Positions 1 to 11,330 of a stretch of 64,000 nt of DNA are shown piece after piece. Where the stretch lies: the NCBI GenBank assembly GCA_005281725.1, contig SSBO01000001.1, positions 3,084,399 through 3,148,398 of the forward strand, in the 5' to 3' direction. This DNA is from Wuchereria bancrofti (lineage: Eukaryota > Nematoda > Chromadorea > Rhabditida > Onchocercidae). Position numbers and translations under genes: made by a program. How positions within the stretch are numbered: position 1 is the stretch's first letter; every line of letters begins with the position of its first letter. Under the pieces are notes generated by a model. It saw nothing but the letters and a program-made list of their open reading frames with translations, had not been told where the DNA came from and did not search any database.

Positions 1-1776
1 AGTTAATTAGATGCTGCATTCAAACAATTATTCAATTATTTAAAACAATGCTGATTTATGCGGATGCTGTAATTAAGGCAGAGATTTTTCCCAAATCCAC
101 TGCCACGAATGAAATTTTGCTATCATCATTTAATTGTTAGATTAGATCAAAAATAAAGACCGACAAGTTAATTAGGCTCATATTCGTTCGGCTTTCTCTA
201 CCCACTTGGCGTTATCTCCATATGTCTACATTTAAAACTGGTTTGCAAAAGTTTTATGATATAATTGTGAAACATTCAAAATTTTGAAAAATTGGAAAAA
301 ATATTAAACCATTCTTCCTATTGAGCATCAATTATTGAAGTTTAGCTCCATAAAATGTCTGCAATTTCGAGATTTGTATTGACTTTAATTTAAAATGATA
401 TTGCACAATAAGACTGATATTGATTTGTTTTTTCTCGAATTCAGATAGGCAGTAAACTGTCATTTCTGCTTACTTCGAAGCATTCTACTCATTTTCATAG
501 TCTATGTTTTAATAACAGCGGAGTATTTCGCTTAAATTTTGAGGAAAATTATGTTCAGAAATGAGAAGTAGCACTATTTTTGCAATAAAGTACTCGAAAT
601 GAACTAATTATTCAATGGGTCAAATTTCATAAAATTTCCAAAATCCATTCTCACAGTTTTATTGAAGATGAACTATGCGAAGAACTATCTCGAGGTGTAT
701 CAAGTTAAAAAGTGTTCATTTAGAGGAGTATTAAATTTCTGAAATCGCTTTTAAATTCCATAAGATCCTTTGTTAAATACCTTCAAATGATTATTTTAAG
801 CAGACCTCAGCCTCCTTATCAATCAGTCAACTCATCAGTTGTAATTTAGTGGACTTTGATTCAAACATGCCTTATATAAAATGCAATACGACTTCACTTT
901 CTGATTTGAAATTATTGCAACGATTTAGTATCATTTCACCATCATTTCATTGAAAATGTCTCAAAATAAAGAAAAGTTTTTGTCATGAAAAATCGAAAAT
1001 TTAATATTTTCGACAAATTTGAATTTTTAATGCAATTAAAAAAATTAATGTGTTGCGACTATGAATTTGACTAAAGTTTCAGTCCTTCTCGATATCGAAT
1101 GACATTGACGTGATAATCTTTTGTATTTTAAGTCCTATTTTTATAATGATTCATTTTTTGATGTTTAGGTAAATGGAAGTCAAATGTATTTTACGCTTCT
1201 GGAAATTCTATTATATTCAAAGGCACACTTAGATAATCCATTCAGCCATATAACGACATGACCTTTGGAGACATGATTTATTGATGATGATGATGATGAT
1301 TGAAATGACGTTGGTTTTAATGAGGGCCTGCTGTTGTTCAATAACCTATTTTAACATTTCTGCAATCGTCATCACAGGAGAGATGCTACAGACGCTTTTT
1401 TGGACTCACTTGTTTCCATCATTTTCTTTAAGCTTCTCAGATAACTTTTTCAATTATTAGTTTTTCTGGTGCTTTATCATTCATTAGCTTCCCATTTTGC
1501 AATTATTTAAAAGAATGATACACTTTGCAGAGTTGGAGTGAACACCAATAAGGATTGATGAATTTTGTGCAAGTTACTGAATTCATAATATGTTTTCTTG
1601 TGAAAACAGGTGAAAAGTTGCACTTTCGAATATTTACAAGTTATTGTAATTTTTTTTGAAGAGTTCCTGTCGCTACAGAAATCAGTATATTATGTACAGC
1701 ATGGAAGATTTAAAAATTTTTCACCTTTGAAAATGACAGATATTATGGTTCTGCTTAGGCATTAATTTTAATTTAG
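1..1776. other. AT-rich non-coding stretch, left edge
   Basis: I see no exon-like open frame here on either strand. A short GAT trinucleotide run lies at about 1282-1300. The missing first exon (start codon and signal peptide) of the TSP1-type gene that begins at 1777 may lie within this stretch, but I could not place it. Confidence 0.5.
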
Positions 1777-3276
1777 TATGTGGGCAGCTTGCAGCAGTTT
1801 TTTCTGAAGTAACACAAAGTAGCGACTGTTCGAACTGGAGCACATGGGGACCATGCATTTGGCCCGATAGGGAATTCAATGTTCGTTTTACCAATTAGTT
1901 CAGCCTCCTTTATATTTCAATTCCATGGATCTTAGATTTCAAAATATTTAATTTATTTAGCCTTCAAGATTTTAAAAAATTTAAAACTTCTAAAGAGCAT
2001 TGCAAAAAGTCTGACGGTAGAAATTTGCTAATACATACCACAAATAATGCTTCCTTATTATAAGCTTCCTCTCATTTTGTTCCATTAACTACAAAGTTGT
2101 ATTAATTTCTAGCATAAATTGATGTCAAAAATCATACAACAAGGCTGATTTATGGGGTTCCGTTCTATTCCCTACAAATTTAAAACTTAGAAATTTCAGT
2201 TATAAAAAAAACCCACAAATTTCTCGACTAAAAATCAACTCGTTGTAGACGACATATATGAACCAGATATCACCTATTTGTCAACAACACTGGTTCTACA
2301 AACTTATAGATCAACGATACGGGAAAGCATTGCAGAGCTTTTACTCCTACATGGGTTCTGTTCTCATCAACAAGAGGGCATGTGGAATGTGTTCATACAA
2401 GCAAAGTTGTGGATACGGTGGCGCTAAGAAATGCAACCTTAGTCCATTCGAGTTGGTGGTCCCTTATTTTCACCTCAAATAGCACTCAAAAATTAACTCG
2501 AAATTACTAACATACCTACCATCCTCTGTTAAAATAAATGATATGCATCATTCTTCTTTTAACATTATCATTCCATTACCAAAATTAAAATCAGGTAGGT
2601 ATCTTACTATCAAATAATACTTTTAGTATCATCTTATACTGTACCCACTGTTCTCATCACGTATTTCCATCGTTGTCAAAATTACTATCATAACACGAAT
2701 CGATGTCAGAGGGGTTACTGAATTTTAGCATTGTAACGATCTACCGATATCATTGATAATTGAACAAGATCAAAAAACACTAATCGAAGTAATATTAAAC
2801 CAATTACTACTTAACAATATAAATTTCATATTTTCAGGATACGCGGTGGACGTTCGTTTATCCCATTTTATGTATCCGAAAGGATCTGCAAGCAAAAGGA
2901 TCTTTTAGGCGTAGATCAAATGGATAGCTGTCAAGTAGATTACGATAAACTGTCGGTAAGTTTTGAGATCAATAAGAATCGAAAATGAAAAACGCAGATT
3001 AACAAAGACTCCTGTCTAAATATAACACGTATATAACACAACAACCTAATTTTAAGCTTAATGGCGAAGAATGCAAATTATGGCCAGCTGATGAGGTAGA
3101 CCTCAGTCAAGTTGAACCAGTTTTCCAAAAAGAAATACGTTCGCTGAAGTGGTACGAGTGTATTGTGCAAAAGAAGCAAGTTTATTATTTTCTCCTAAAA
3201 TCTTTACCTTATTTTTGGTTTTAAGGACAACAAATTTAAAGTGACTAAATGGTTCCAGACGATGTGGCGCAAATAA
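1777..3276 (+). CDS. TSP1-type cysteine-rich protein (5' end not found)
   Basis: Five exons join in phase: 1777-1880, 2249-2451, 2838-2955, 3057-3179 and 3226-3276 (stop TAA). The first carries a thrombospondin type-1 start, [10 protein letters not shown], with the WxxW spacing of that repeat. Later exons are rich in cysteine ([15 protein letters not shown], then KKC, ERICK, DSC, EECK, YEC), as expected of an extracellular, disulfide-bonded protein. About 199 residues are visible. The first exon begins within a codon, so an upstream exon with the start and any signal peptide is missing. The phase at 2451/2838 only works with a GA|GTTGG donor, giving PFEIRGG. The acceptors of the last two exons are the weaker TTTTAAG. 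I do not recognise the family beyond the TSP1 motif; a secreted matrix or cuticle protein is inference. Confidence 0.6.
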
Positions 3277-4151
3277 CACACATCAGCGAAAAATGTTAGC
3301 GATAACCGCATCGGTAATTTCGTGAAAGGACTAACTAATGTTTAAATTAACTGCATAATGAATCCCTCCGGGCATTTTTCATATTCTATACATTTTATAC
3401 ATAACTGTATAAATTATATACATATCTGCAATTGCAGAATAAACAGAGTGAAAAAGCGTAGACATGAGAAAGTGTGTCGCTGTTGTTGTTTTCCGTTCCG
3501 GCCGAATCCTAAAACCTATCGATGTGAGCATATTCCAAACGCTCCAATGGCACCAGGACTGCAAACGAAATAAAAGTTCATTATACTTATTATCATAGCA
3601 TCATAAATAAAAGTGAAATTTAGTACCAGTATGAAAGAACGTTAATAAAATGTATCGTTAATAAAAAACAGTGTCTAAAACACTCTGAAATATAGAGTAT
3701 GAATCAGAAATTGTTTGGCAAAGAAATAAGAAAATATAGAAGTGAAAGAAAGCATTAAGTAACGCTTGACTAGCTTGAATTTAAAACTGTTTTTCAGAAT
3801 ATGACTAACTTTGAAAATTGAATAACGTCAAAATTTATTAGTGGTCTCAAAATACCAAAACAACAGCAGCTACTGAATAGAAAATAGAATATAACCACAA
3901 TTTTTCAGAAAATGAATAATTTAACATGCATTCCACACCTTATAAAATCTTAGTTTGACTTTTAAGAAACTTTTAAAAAAAAGTTGACTTTAAAAAAAGT
4001 CAAACTTTTTTTTAAATTTTTTTTTTAAAATAATTAAAAAATGTGTTTATAAATTCGTCACATAGAAGAAACATTCATTAGTCTTCCTCTTCTTCTTTAG
4101 TTTGAGCGAACCTGAAATCATTGATAGAATAAGTTAATATTCAGGAAATAT
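3277..4151. other. Tail-to-tail intergenic region
   Basis: This lies between the 3' ends of the TSP1-type gene (+) and the Artemis-like gene (-). An AATAAA-like signal near 3637-3645 could serve the plus-strand gene. At 3952-4007 an AGTTTGACTTT segment and its complement AAAGTCAAACT flank an A/T-rich centre, a small imperfect hairpin. A 71-codon open frame at 3358-3573 has a Cys/Arg-rich end, but I could not link it to a gene. Confidence 0.5.
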
Positions 4152-6875
4152 TTAATTTAAGCAATCAAAACAACCAGTCGAGAAAACTTTATCATGATCG
4201 AAAGTACTTAAATTTCCCACTTTGATAACTTCGTTATCTGTACCAAATTCGCAAGTTGCATTTCGCTTTAATGTTTTTTGAGAGTCAGCCAACGTGATAA
4301 CTTCACTTGTCGTGCTATCAGTACTTATTGATAATTTGAAACGAACTACTGAACTGCCGTACCAGTAAGGCCTAGAAAGACATAACAAGTTTTGTTTAGT
4401 TTCGGCTTACTGTACAAAACAGGTTGAATTCTTTATTCGCAGAATAGGCTGAGTTACCAGCTCAAAAAATGAGCTAAGAAAAAAGACCAACTATAAGCCA
4501 ATAAAATCAACCCGAAAAATCAGAGAGTATACCTGAAATACTTTGATAATTTTTTAGCAAAATCTTTGCTGCGTTTATCTGTGCTATTTGGATAAGCACG
4601 TACAGGTCTTAACAAGCTAAAAGCATCTTCCATTTCAGAAACAGAACAATGGCCTGAGTAAAACAGACGGCAAAACCGATTATTTTGATATCCTAACGCA
4701 CTGAAAACAGATCTATAATTTGCAGATAAATTTACATAATTTAATAATTTGCATCTATAATCTATAGTTTGCAACGGTTTAGAATTTACAGATAAACGAA
4801 TTTATTATTGAGTCTCCAAGATATTCATCTAACTTTTTTTTATTTCTTCTCAAAAACCAAATTGCTGAGGGCTTTATTACTCGTACATTGTTGTGATCTG
4901 GACGACAGAGCCAACAAGTTGACATCTGAAAGTTCTGAAAACATCATCTTTCACAATAAATTTTCCATTGATAAAATCCATTTTCTTTTTCACCTTTTGT
5001 TTGAAGCTAACGTCGTTCTTTTTCTTCGCTATCACATTTTGTTTATTCTCAAAGAAAACTTCTTCCATCACAGTTGGTTTCGCTGTACATGCATGTACAC
5101 GAGTGTTCCGTGCAATCGGTGTTATACACTCAGCAAGAAAATCAATTTCTGTAATATCAAGAATTCGGTGACTCACAAAAAGGAAGCCATATCGAGAATT
5201 TTGGTGCAAATCCTTCAAAAGAATGAAAATTTCGAAAGTGTCTAAAAAAACATACTTGAATAGACACGATATTTCATCATGGTTACATGACATTTAAGAT
5301 GAAGTTCATCCCAAATCGCTTTTAATAAAAGCTCGTGGCCAAACCTACCTGAAATTAATGTCATGTAGTGATCACATCGTACATATTTGAGTAATACTTC
5401 TCAAACTACATAATGAAAAGATAACAAAAGCAAAATTTCAGGTAACTTTACTCACCACACCATATTAAAACCTTATTGTCCGGATCTTTTTCCAGCCATT
5501 CCTTCACCATTTTAACACAAAGTGCACAACTTTGTTTCAAAGATGGTATATTTTCTGCTCCTCTTCGACAGAATGTACTATCAAAATACAGTGCATCAAG
5601 ACGTTTAAAACCAGAACTGAAAAGTAAGATCAGAAATAATCAAAGGATTTTGAGAATTTTTTACAAGACAATTTCATACAGCAAACAGCTATTCAGGATT
5701 GAAAAATTCCACCTGGCATATGGGTCTTTGAGCATGTCACAAGCGATCCAATCATCTTTTGATAAGCGATAATCTCCTGTATAGAGCAGTCTAAAGCCAT
5801 CATGGAATTCAAACAGAATCCTAAGCAGAATAAAAGGTACGGATGAAAAATAATAATTGCACAAATCGAATAAATTTCTAATATTAACATAAATTATTAG
5901 CAGCTTAGAAACTTACATGATAGAACCTGGAATGTGTTGGGCATCCAAAAATGTAACATCAGCAGACGACGATGGAAGCAGTGATTCGCGTTCTTCGTTA
6001 TCACAAATAGCAGTAACCGTGAATTTCTCATTATAATTTTTAGGCACAATGTGTTCCTGATTTTTTCTTTTTTGATAAATATGAACAACGAGAAATGCAT
6101 AATTGGTAAATGACTTTCACTTTAAAACCAAAATTCCTGTTACATGCAAATCTAACGGCTTTTTGATAAATTGCTTGTTAAAAATCAAATTTTGTTTTTT
6201 ACCAGCAATCTTGCATAGTGAGGCTCTGAACCAAGAAAGATTTTCGATATTTTATGACAATAAAACACAGCAAATTTCCCTTTTATTAATTTGTAGAACT
6301 GATCGTCATCTAAGCCGTGCATGTGGTCTGGAAAATATCGAATATTGTATATATAATAAAATAAACGTTCACCTCTATACAAAGTCAAAATCTATATCAT
6401 GGAAAATTTCACTAATGACTATTCAACAGGTTGTATTGAAAAAAAGGAAAATTATCAGCTTAAGTTAGACATTACAGTATATGAGAGTGGTAAGCAGAAA
6501 AGTTAGAATTACTAAAAACTTCGCACGCGTACAGCTTTAAAAAATTAGAAACAAGGGTTTAAAATGTTTGGAAAGCTGGGAAGAGAAGGGGAAAGGAGTC
6601 AAATGATGAATATTTAAAGTTCAAGTACTGAAAATAATTGAGCAAGTTTGACTTTTGTTGTTAAATTTATGGTTATTTCGATGATATCTAGTGAACCATT
6701 TAGATAGAGAGAATCAAGGAGATTCATTAAGAAGCGAAAGCAATAACAAAAAGGAATGAAACAAACCACTATGACAATGAGACAGGAAAAATGCGGAAAA
6801 CTTGAGATCATTGGAGTGGAACTGATCAACCGATATCCAATTACACTCACTGAATCGACCACAGAATGCATTCAT
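4152..6875 (-). CDS. Artemis/SNM1-type metallo-beta-lactamase DNA nuclease
   Basis: Nine exons on the minus strand join in perfect phase: 6875-6767, 6327-6203, 6056-5917, 5820-5713, 5616-5456, 5348-5256, 5148-4887, 4700-4533 and 4371-4152 (stop). They give 461 residues. The metallo-beta-lactamase motif FLSHCHSDHMHGL (HxHxDH) spans exons 1 and 2. It is followed by the beta-CASP-type sequences DAQHIPGSIM, LLYTGDYRL and LYFDSTFC, then IPSLKQSC, close to the Artemis (DCLRE1C) arrangement. The late motif LLRPVRAYPN matches the Artemis LCPVNAYPN region. Family members are zinc-dependent endo/exonucleases that process DNA ends in non-homologous end joining and cross-link repair. It is shorter than human Artemis (about 690 residues) and lacks the long regulatory tail. 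SNM1A or SNM1B membership is less likely but possible. Its start lies 284 bases from the divergent SR-protein gene. Confidence 0.88.
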
Positions 6876-7159
6876 TTCACATCTGAAACTAGGGATCTTT
6901 TTCAGTTGCAATCATTCATATGAGTACTACTAAAAGAGATATAAAAGGAAGTAACAAACACATTGCTCATGAATTTTCATAGAGACCTTTGCGAAAGATT
7001 GAGTAATACCATAGCCGTTTGCACGAAGTTTAACCATGAAATTTCTGCGAGCTGACCAGTAGGGTAAGGTGGGATTCTTGACGGGTTTGTGTGGATTTGT
7101 GATGTTGTGGCTAGTAATTTTGTGGACTGTTAGCAGCAATTGCATTTAGATTGGCAGTA

Positions 7160-8374
7160 ATGGCTGGGAGACGGGATTGTCGTGTGTTTGTAGGCAATTT
7201 GCCAAGCGACGTGAAACAGCGAGATCTGGAAGATATTTTCTACAAATACGGACGTATCAATTTTATCGATATAAAGTTTACGAGAGATGTACCTTTCGCA
7301 TTTATCGAATTTGATGATCCCAGGTAGTAACTTTTCCGTTGATATGGTATAAACCTAGAATAGCTCAACAGCAACGCTGAATAACTTGTTTCATAACTTA
7401 TTTTTTCCACTGCTGTACTTCAAACTTTGAATTTCCTTTATTGAGACTTACTTGAAGTTTTTGTACAGCCTTGAGATTCTTCTTAACATCACTGCATATT
7501 AATTTACTAGAATTACGAAGTTTGGAAAATTGGAGGATTGCAGGGATGCTCGAGATGCTGTTCATGGTCGAGATGGATATGACTTTGATGGGTGTCGGAT
7601 CCGAGTTGAATTAACTCGTGGTGTTGGTCCACGTGGGCCAGGTGGTCGGCCGTTGTATGGACCGGATCCGCGGTCGCCTCGACGTGGTCCGCCGCCTCGA
7701 CGAAGTGGATATCGTGTCATAGTTTCAGGTCTTCCCGATACCGGCTCGTGGCAAGATCTTAAAGTAAAACTTTCTTATTATATGATCAAGGAAAATTGAA
7801 TGCTTTCCTTATTTTTTATACCAGATCGTTCCAAGAGAATCTATTTCTCAGCAATTGTTTTTAGTGTGACGAATTATTTTAGGACCATATGCGTGATGCT
7901 GGTGAAATATGCTATGCAGATGTTTTTCGAGATGGCACTGGTGTTGTCGAATACACAAATTACGAGGATATGAAATATGCCCTTCGGAAGCTGGATGATA
8001 CAAAGTTCAAATCGCACGAGGTAATGGTACACAGCAATGTATGGCTCTTCACTTCGAAATAAATTTCGCATGTTATCTTTGAAATACAAAAATAGTTTCA
8101 GGGTGAAGTAACGTATATTAGAGTGAAGGAAGCTAATATTAACAGCCCAAATCGTTCGCGTTCTCGCTCACATACACCACGCAAAACGCGCTCGTCACCG
8201 AAGTACAGTCCTACACGCTCACCATCAAAAAGTCGTTCACGTTCTTCGCGCTCTCGTTCTCATAGTCGTACATCGTTTGTTCGACGCTCTACTTCTCCAG
8301 TGCATTCATCAAATTCACGATCTCCTTCCAAAACGAGGTCAAAAACTCGTTCTCGCTCTGGATCACGTTACTGA
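7160..8374 (+). CDS. rsp-3: SRSF1/RSP-3-like SR splicing factor, copy 1
   Basis: Four exons: 7160-7323, 7544-7763, 7883-8020 and 8102-8374, giving 264 residues. The N-terminal RRM (residues about 5-80) shows RNP2 CRVFVGNLP and the RNP1-region sequence [12 protein letters not shown] glycine/arginine/proline-rich linker ([14 protein letters not shown]) follows. The second, pseudo-RRM carries [14 protein letters not shown], the diagnostic SRSF1 heptapeptide. The tail is a long RS domain (about 80 residues) rich in SRSRS repeats and the SPKYSP motif. SRSF1 proteins bind exonic splicing enhancers, recruit U1 and U2AF through the RS domain, and shuttle between nucleus and cytoplasm. A second copy begins about 2 kb downstream with introns at the same positions. 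The symbol marks family assignment only, since either copy could be the true orthologue. Confidence 0.9.
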
Positions 8375-10331
8375 CCAGTAGCGGCGCCGACTGCACATCT
8401 GCACTGGAGTATGCATTGTTTAAACTTGTTTGCGACTTTGTTTGTTTCACTTAGTGATGGCAAGTTATAATTCTCAGCGGAGGCAGCTCATGCTGACATG
8501 TATGCTGTTTGTTCTGAGCAAACAATTCATAAAAATTTGTTGTCATTTCGTTTGTTGGTTTAGTTCTTGAATTCCGCTAGTTTGCTTGTAACCTCCATGA
8601 ACTCTTATACTGTTCATTTCAGAAAAAGGTTTATTATTTTTATTCCCTCGTTATTAAAGTATGTGTTTTAGCGTGTTACACAAAACTACCAATCTGTTGT
8701 GGTGCAGTAGGTTGTTTGGATTGTTTTCCGGACGAAGCGTACTTTCAAGCATATCTGTTTTGCTGTTTTGCAAATTGACAATAAAATTGATTTCGTCAGT
8801 TGATTTCCTTCTCTATTCTTAAAATGTAATAAATACTCGACTTTTTCAAATTTCAGTGACGAGGGAACTATAATCCGTAAACGAGCCGAATTTTCGACAT
8901 AAAGTCTTTGTATTTAATAATCGCTCAAGATTCGAAGCGAGAAACCAAGTATTCGATTTCGAATCGCTGACAATTCGATTCGATGAATAAGTAATTTGGG
9001 TTCAGTTACCGAGTCGATTATATCGATTTGGAAGCGAACCACTTTCGATTATATTAGAGGTTCATATATGTAAATAGGATTTAATTTTATTTTGAGTTCG
9101 TGGTTGTTTCGAAATATAGCTGAATTGGTGAAAGCTACGTGAAATTATGACGATCATCCTAACTGCAGCGTACGGATATTCTGACAGCCAGTTTTATTTG
9201 TATTAGCTTTAGCGCAATTGTCCTTTTATTATGGAGTAAATGAATAGAAGCTAGTGTCATTTACCGAATTGATACTGCTGACACCTGTTGTGAGTATACA
9301 GGATCCACTGGTCTCCAGAATGATTGCTGTACTTTTAAATCTCAAATATGAATTCAGATGTTCTACATCTGAATAGTGTCGATAAATTAAGTACTGTTAT
9401 ATTACTTCAGACTAGGAATACAGAAGGGAAGTTAGACTTTTAAGAAAGCTGCATTAGCTATGTGAACAGCATCAATGGAATTGTCTTTTATGAGGAGATT
9501 GCCTCTATTTTCAATCCCATTTGTTTGATTGGGTGGAAATGTCAGGCTAGACTGTAACTGGTTAAGCAGGATCTTGATTTTTGCGGTTTAGACTTTAGTT
9601 AATGCAGACTCGTTTACTGAGATGATCTTCCTCTTTTTTCCCATATTCCGTTCTAACTTTTCCTCGTTTTCCTTTGACCTTTCTTCGTTCTCTGCGTTTC
9701 TGTGTCTGAAATTAGGAAATTTTTTCATCGCTCATATGAAATTAGTTCTTTAACCCACTTGTTTTAAAGTTTTAAATTTGTTAGATTTATGCTGACGAAG
9801 TTGTTTTGGTCTAGAAATTGTTTGTTGGCATTCTGTATAACATAAATTTCTGCTAAACGACAAAATTCGTATTATAATAAGTTCGTGTCACTATTACGGG
9901 ACGATGTATTGGTGTTTGTGTGTACGTATGTAGGGGGTATTGCGCTGTTATTTTTGAATTCGCCGTCAATTTTAAATTCCCTGCTCTAGTAATTGGTGTT
10001 GGGTATCGATTGGGGTGTGGGATGTGTGCGTATGTGCGTGACGCGTGTGTGCATAGATACAAGCGCTGAAGGTGTGAATCCAAACTAAGTGGTGTAGTAA
10101 ATTCGCTCGTTGGTTAGTTTGGTATTATTCCCAGTAGAGAGAAGTGCAACATTTCGACGTGATTTTGGTTTCACTCTTTTATTGGTTGTATTATATGAGT
10201 ACTGCCGCGTGAATCGCGTGTACTTGTTTTGCGTCGCGTTTATCGCTCTGCTTGGATACGTAAATCAAATGCAGTGTACATAATCGTTCTTTGTATCCTT
10301 GAATATACTGTTGCAGTTAAGACAAAAAAAC
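8375..10331. other. Spacer between tandem SR-protein genes
   Basis: This presumably contains the 3' UTR of copy 1 and the promoter and 5' UTR of copy 2. No exon-like frame is convincing. Around 8925-9055 the motif ATTCGA and its complement TCGAAT recur many times, including a palindromic ATTCGATTTCGAAT. A G/T-rich stretch with TGTGTG runs lies at 9910-10060. Confidence 0.5.
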
Positions 10332-11330
10332 ATGGCTGGTCGTCGCGATTGTCGCGTGTATATTGGCAATCTTCCACCTGATATTAGACAGCGTGATTTG
10401 GAAGATTTGTTTTACAAATATGGACATATCAATTTCATTGATGTTAAGCTAACACGTGGAGCACCATTTGCATTTATCGAATTTGACGACCCACGGTTTG
10501 CTTTTTTACCGCTAATGCTGCACTGGTAATGTTGTCTATGTTAGTGTTATTTTCCTGAATCTTTTTCGCTGCAGTGACGCACGTGATGCTATTCGTGGAC
10601 GTGATGGCTATGAGTTGGATGGATGCAGGATCAGAGTTGAAATGACTCGCGGAGTTGGTCCTCGTGGTCCAGGGGGTCGCCCACTTTATGGTCCAGATCG
10701 TGGGGAACGTGATCGAAGACCGCCACCTCCTCGAGGTCCTCCACGTCGTAGTGGGTATCGTGTTTTGGTAACTGGACTTCCAGTAACGGGATCTTGGCAA
10801 GATTTGAAGGTAATTTCCGCGCATAAAAATTAAATGTGCATTTCCAAACAGAAATGATTACTTGCTATTATTAAGGATCATATGCGTGAGGCTGGCGACA
10901 TTTGTTATGCAGACGTTTTCAAAGATGGAACTGGTGTTGTTGAATACACCAGACAAGATGACATGAAGTATGCAATCAAAAAACTTGATGACACAAAGTT
11001 TAAGTCTCATGAGGTCGGTCTTGCAAGTATTTCTGGAAGGTATTATTAAGCTTCAGTTTTTATGAATTGAATTCATTTGTTTGTCATTACTATGAACTTA
11101 AATATTATCATTAAGACGTTTCTGTATGTGAATACGGAGGTAGCATATTTCAGGGTGAAACATCTTACATTCGGGTGAAGGAGGCAGCAATCGATGATCG
11201 TTACAGGTCACGTTCACGGTCTCCTCGTGGTTCTCCGAAATACAGCCCAAAGTCGGCTTCTCGTTCGCGATCTCGTTCGCCGATACATTCCGCATCACCT
11301 GCGCGATCCTCTCGCTCACGTTCACAATAA
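10332..11330 (+). CDS. SRSF1/RSP-3-like SR splicing factor, copy 2
   Basis: Four exons: 10332-10495, 10575-10809, 10876-11013 and 11154-11330, giving 237 residues. The first RRM starts [20 protein letters not shown] and has PFAFIEFDD. The linker is longer than in copy 1 ([19 protein letters not shown]), and the pseudo-RRM again contains [14 protein letters not shown]. The RS domain is short (about 45 residues, [17 protein letters not shown], ending SRSRSQ). Intron positions and phases match copy 1 exactly, so the two arose by tandem duplication, but sequence and RS-domain length have diverged. It should act like copy 1 in constitutive and enhancer-dependent splicing; differences in the RS tail could alter partners or localisation (inference). 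An AATAAA lies about 500 bases downstream at 11840. Confidence 0.9.

Noticed and set aside
3358..3573. Open frame ending in a Cys/Arg-rich segment downstream of the TSP1-type gene
   Set aside because: It follows a clear in-frame stop at 3276, and no acceptor with matching phase links it to that gene; it may be chance.
4877..5293. 138-codon unspliced minus-strand frame
   Set aside because: Part of it is intron. The conserved sequence only continues correctly when 5157-5255 or so is spliced out, as in the Artemis-like model.
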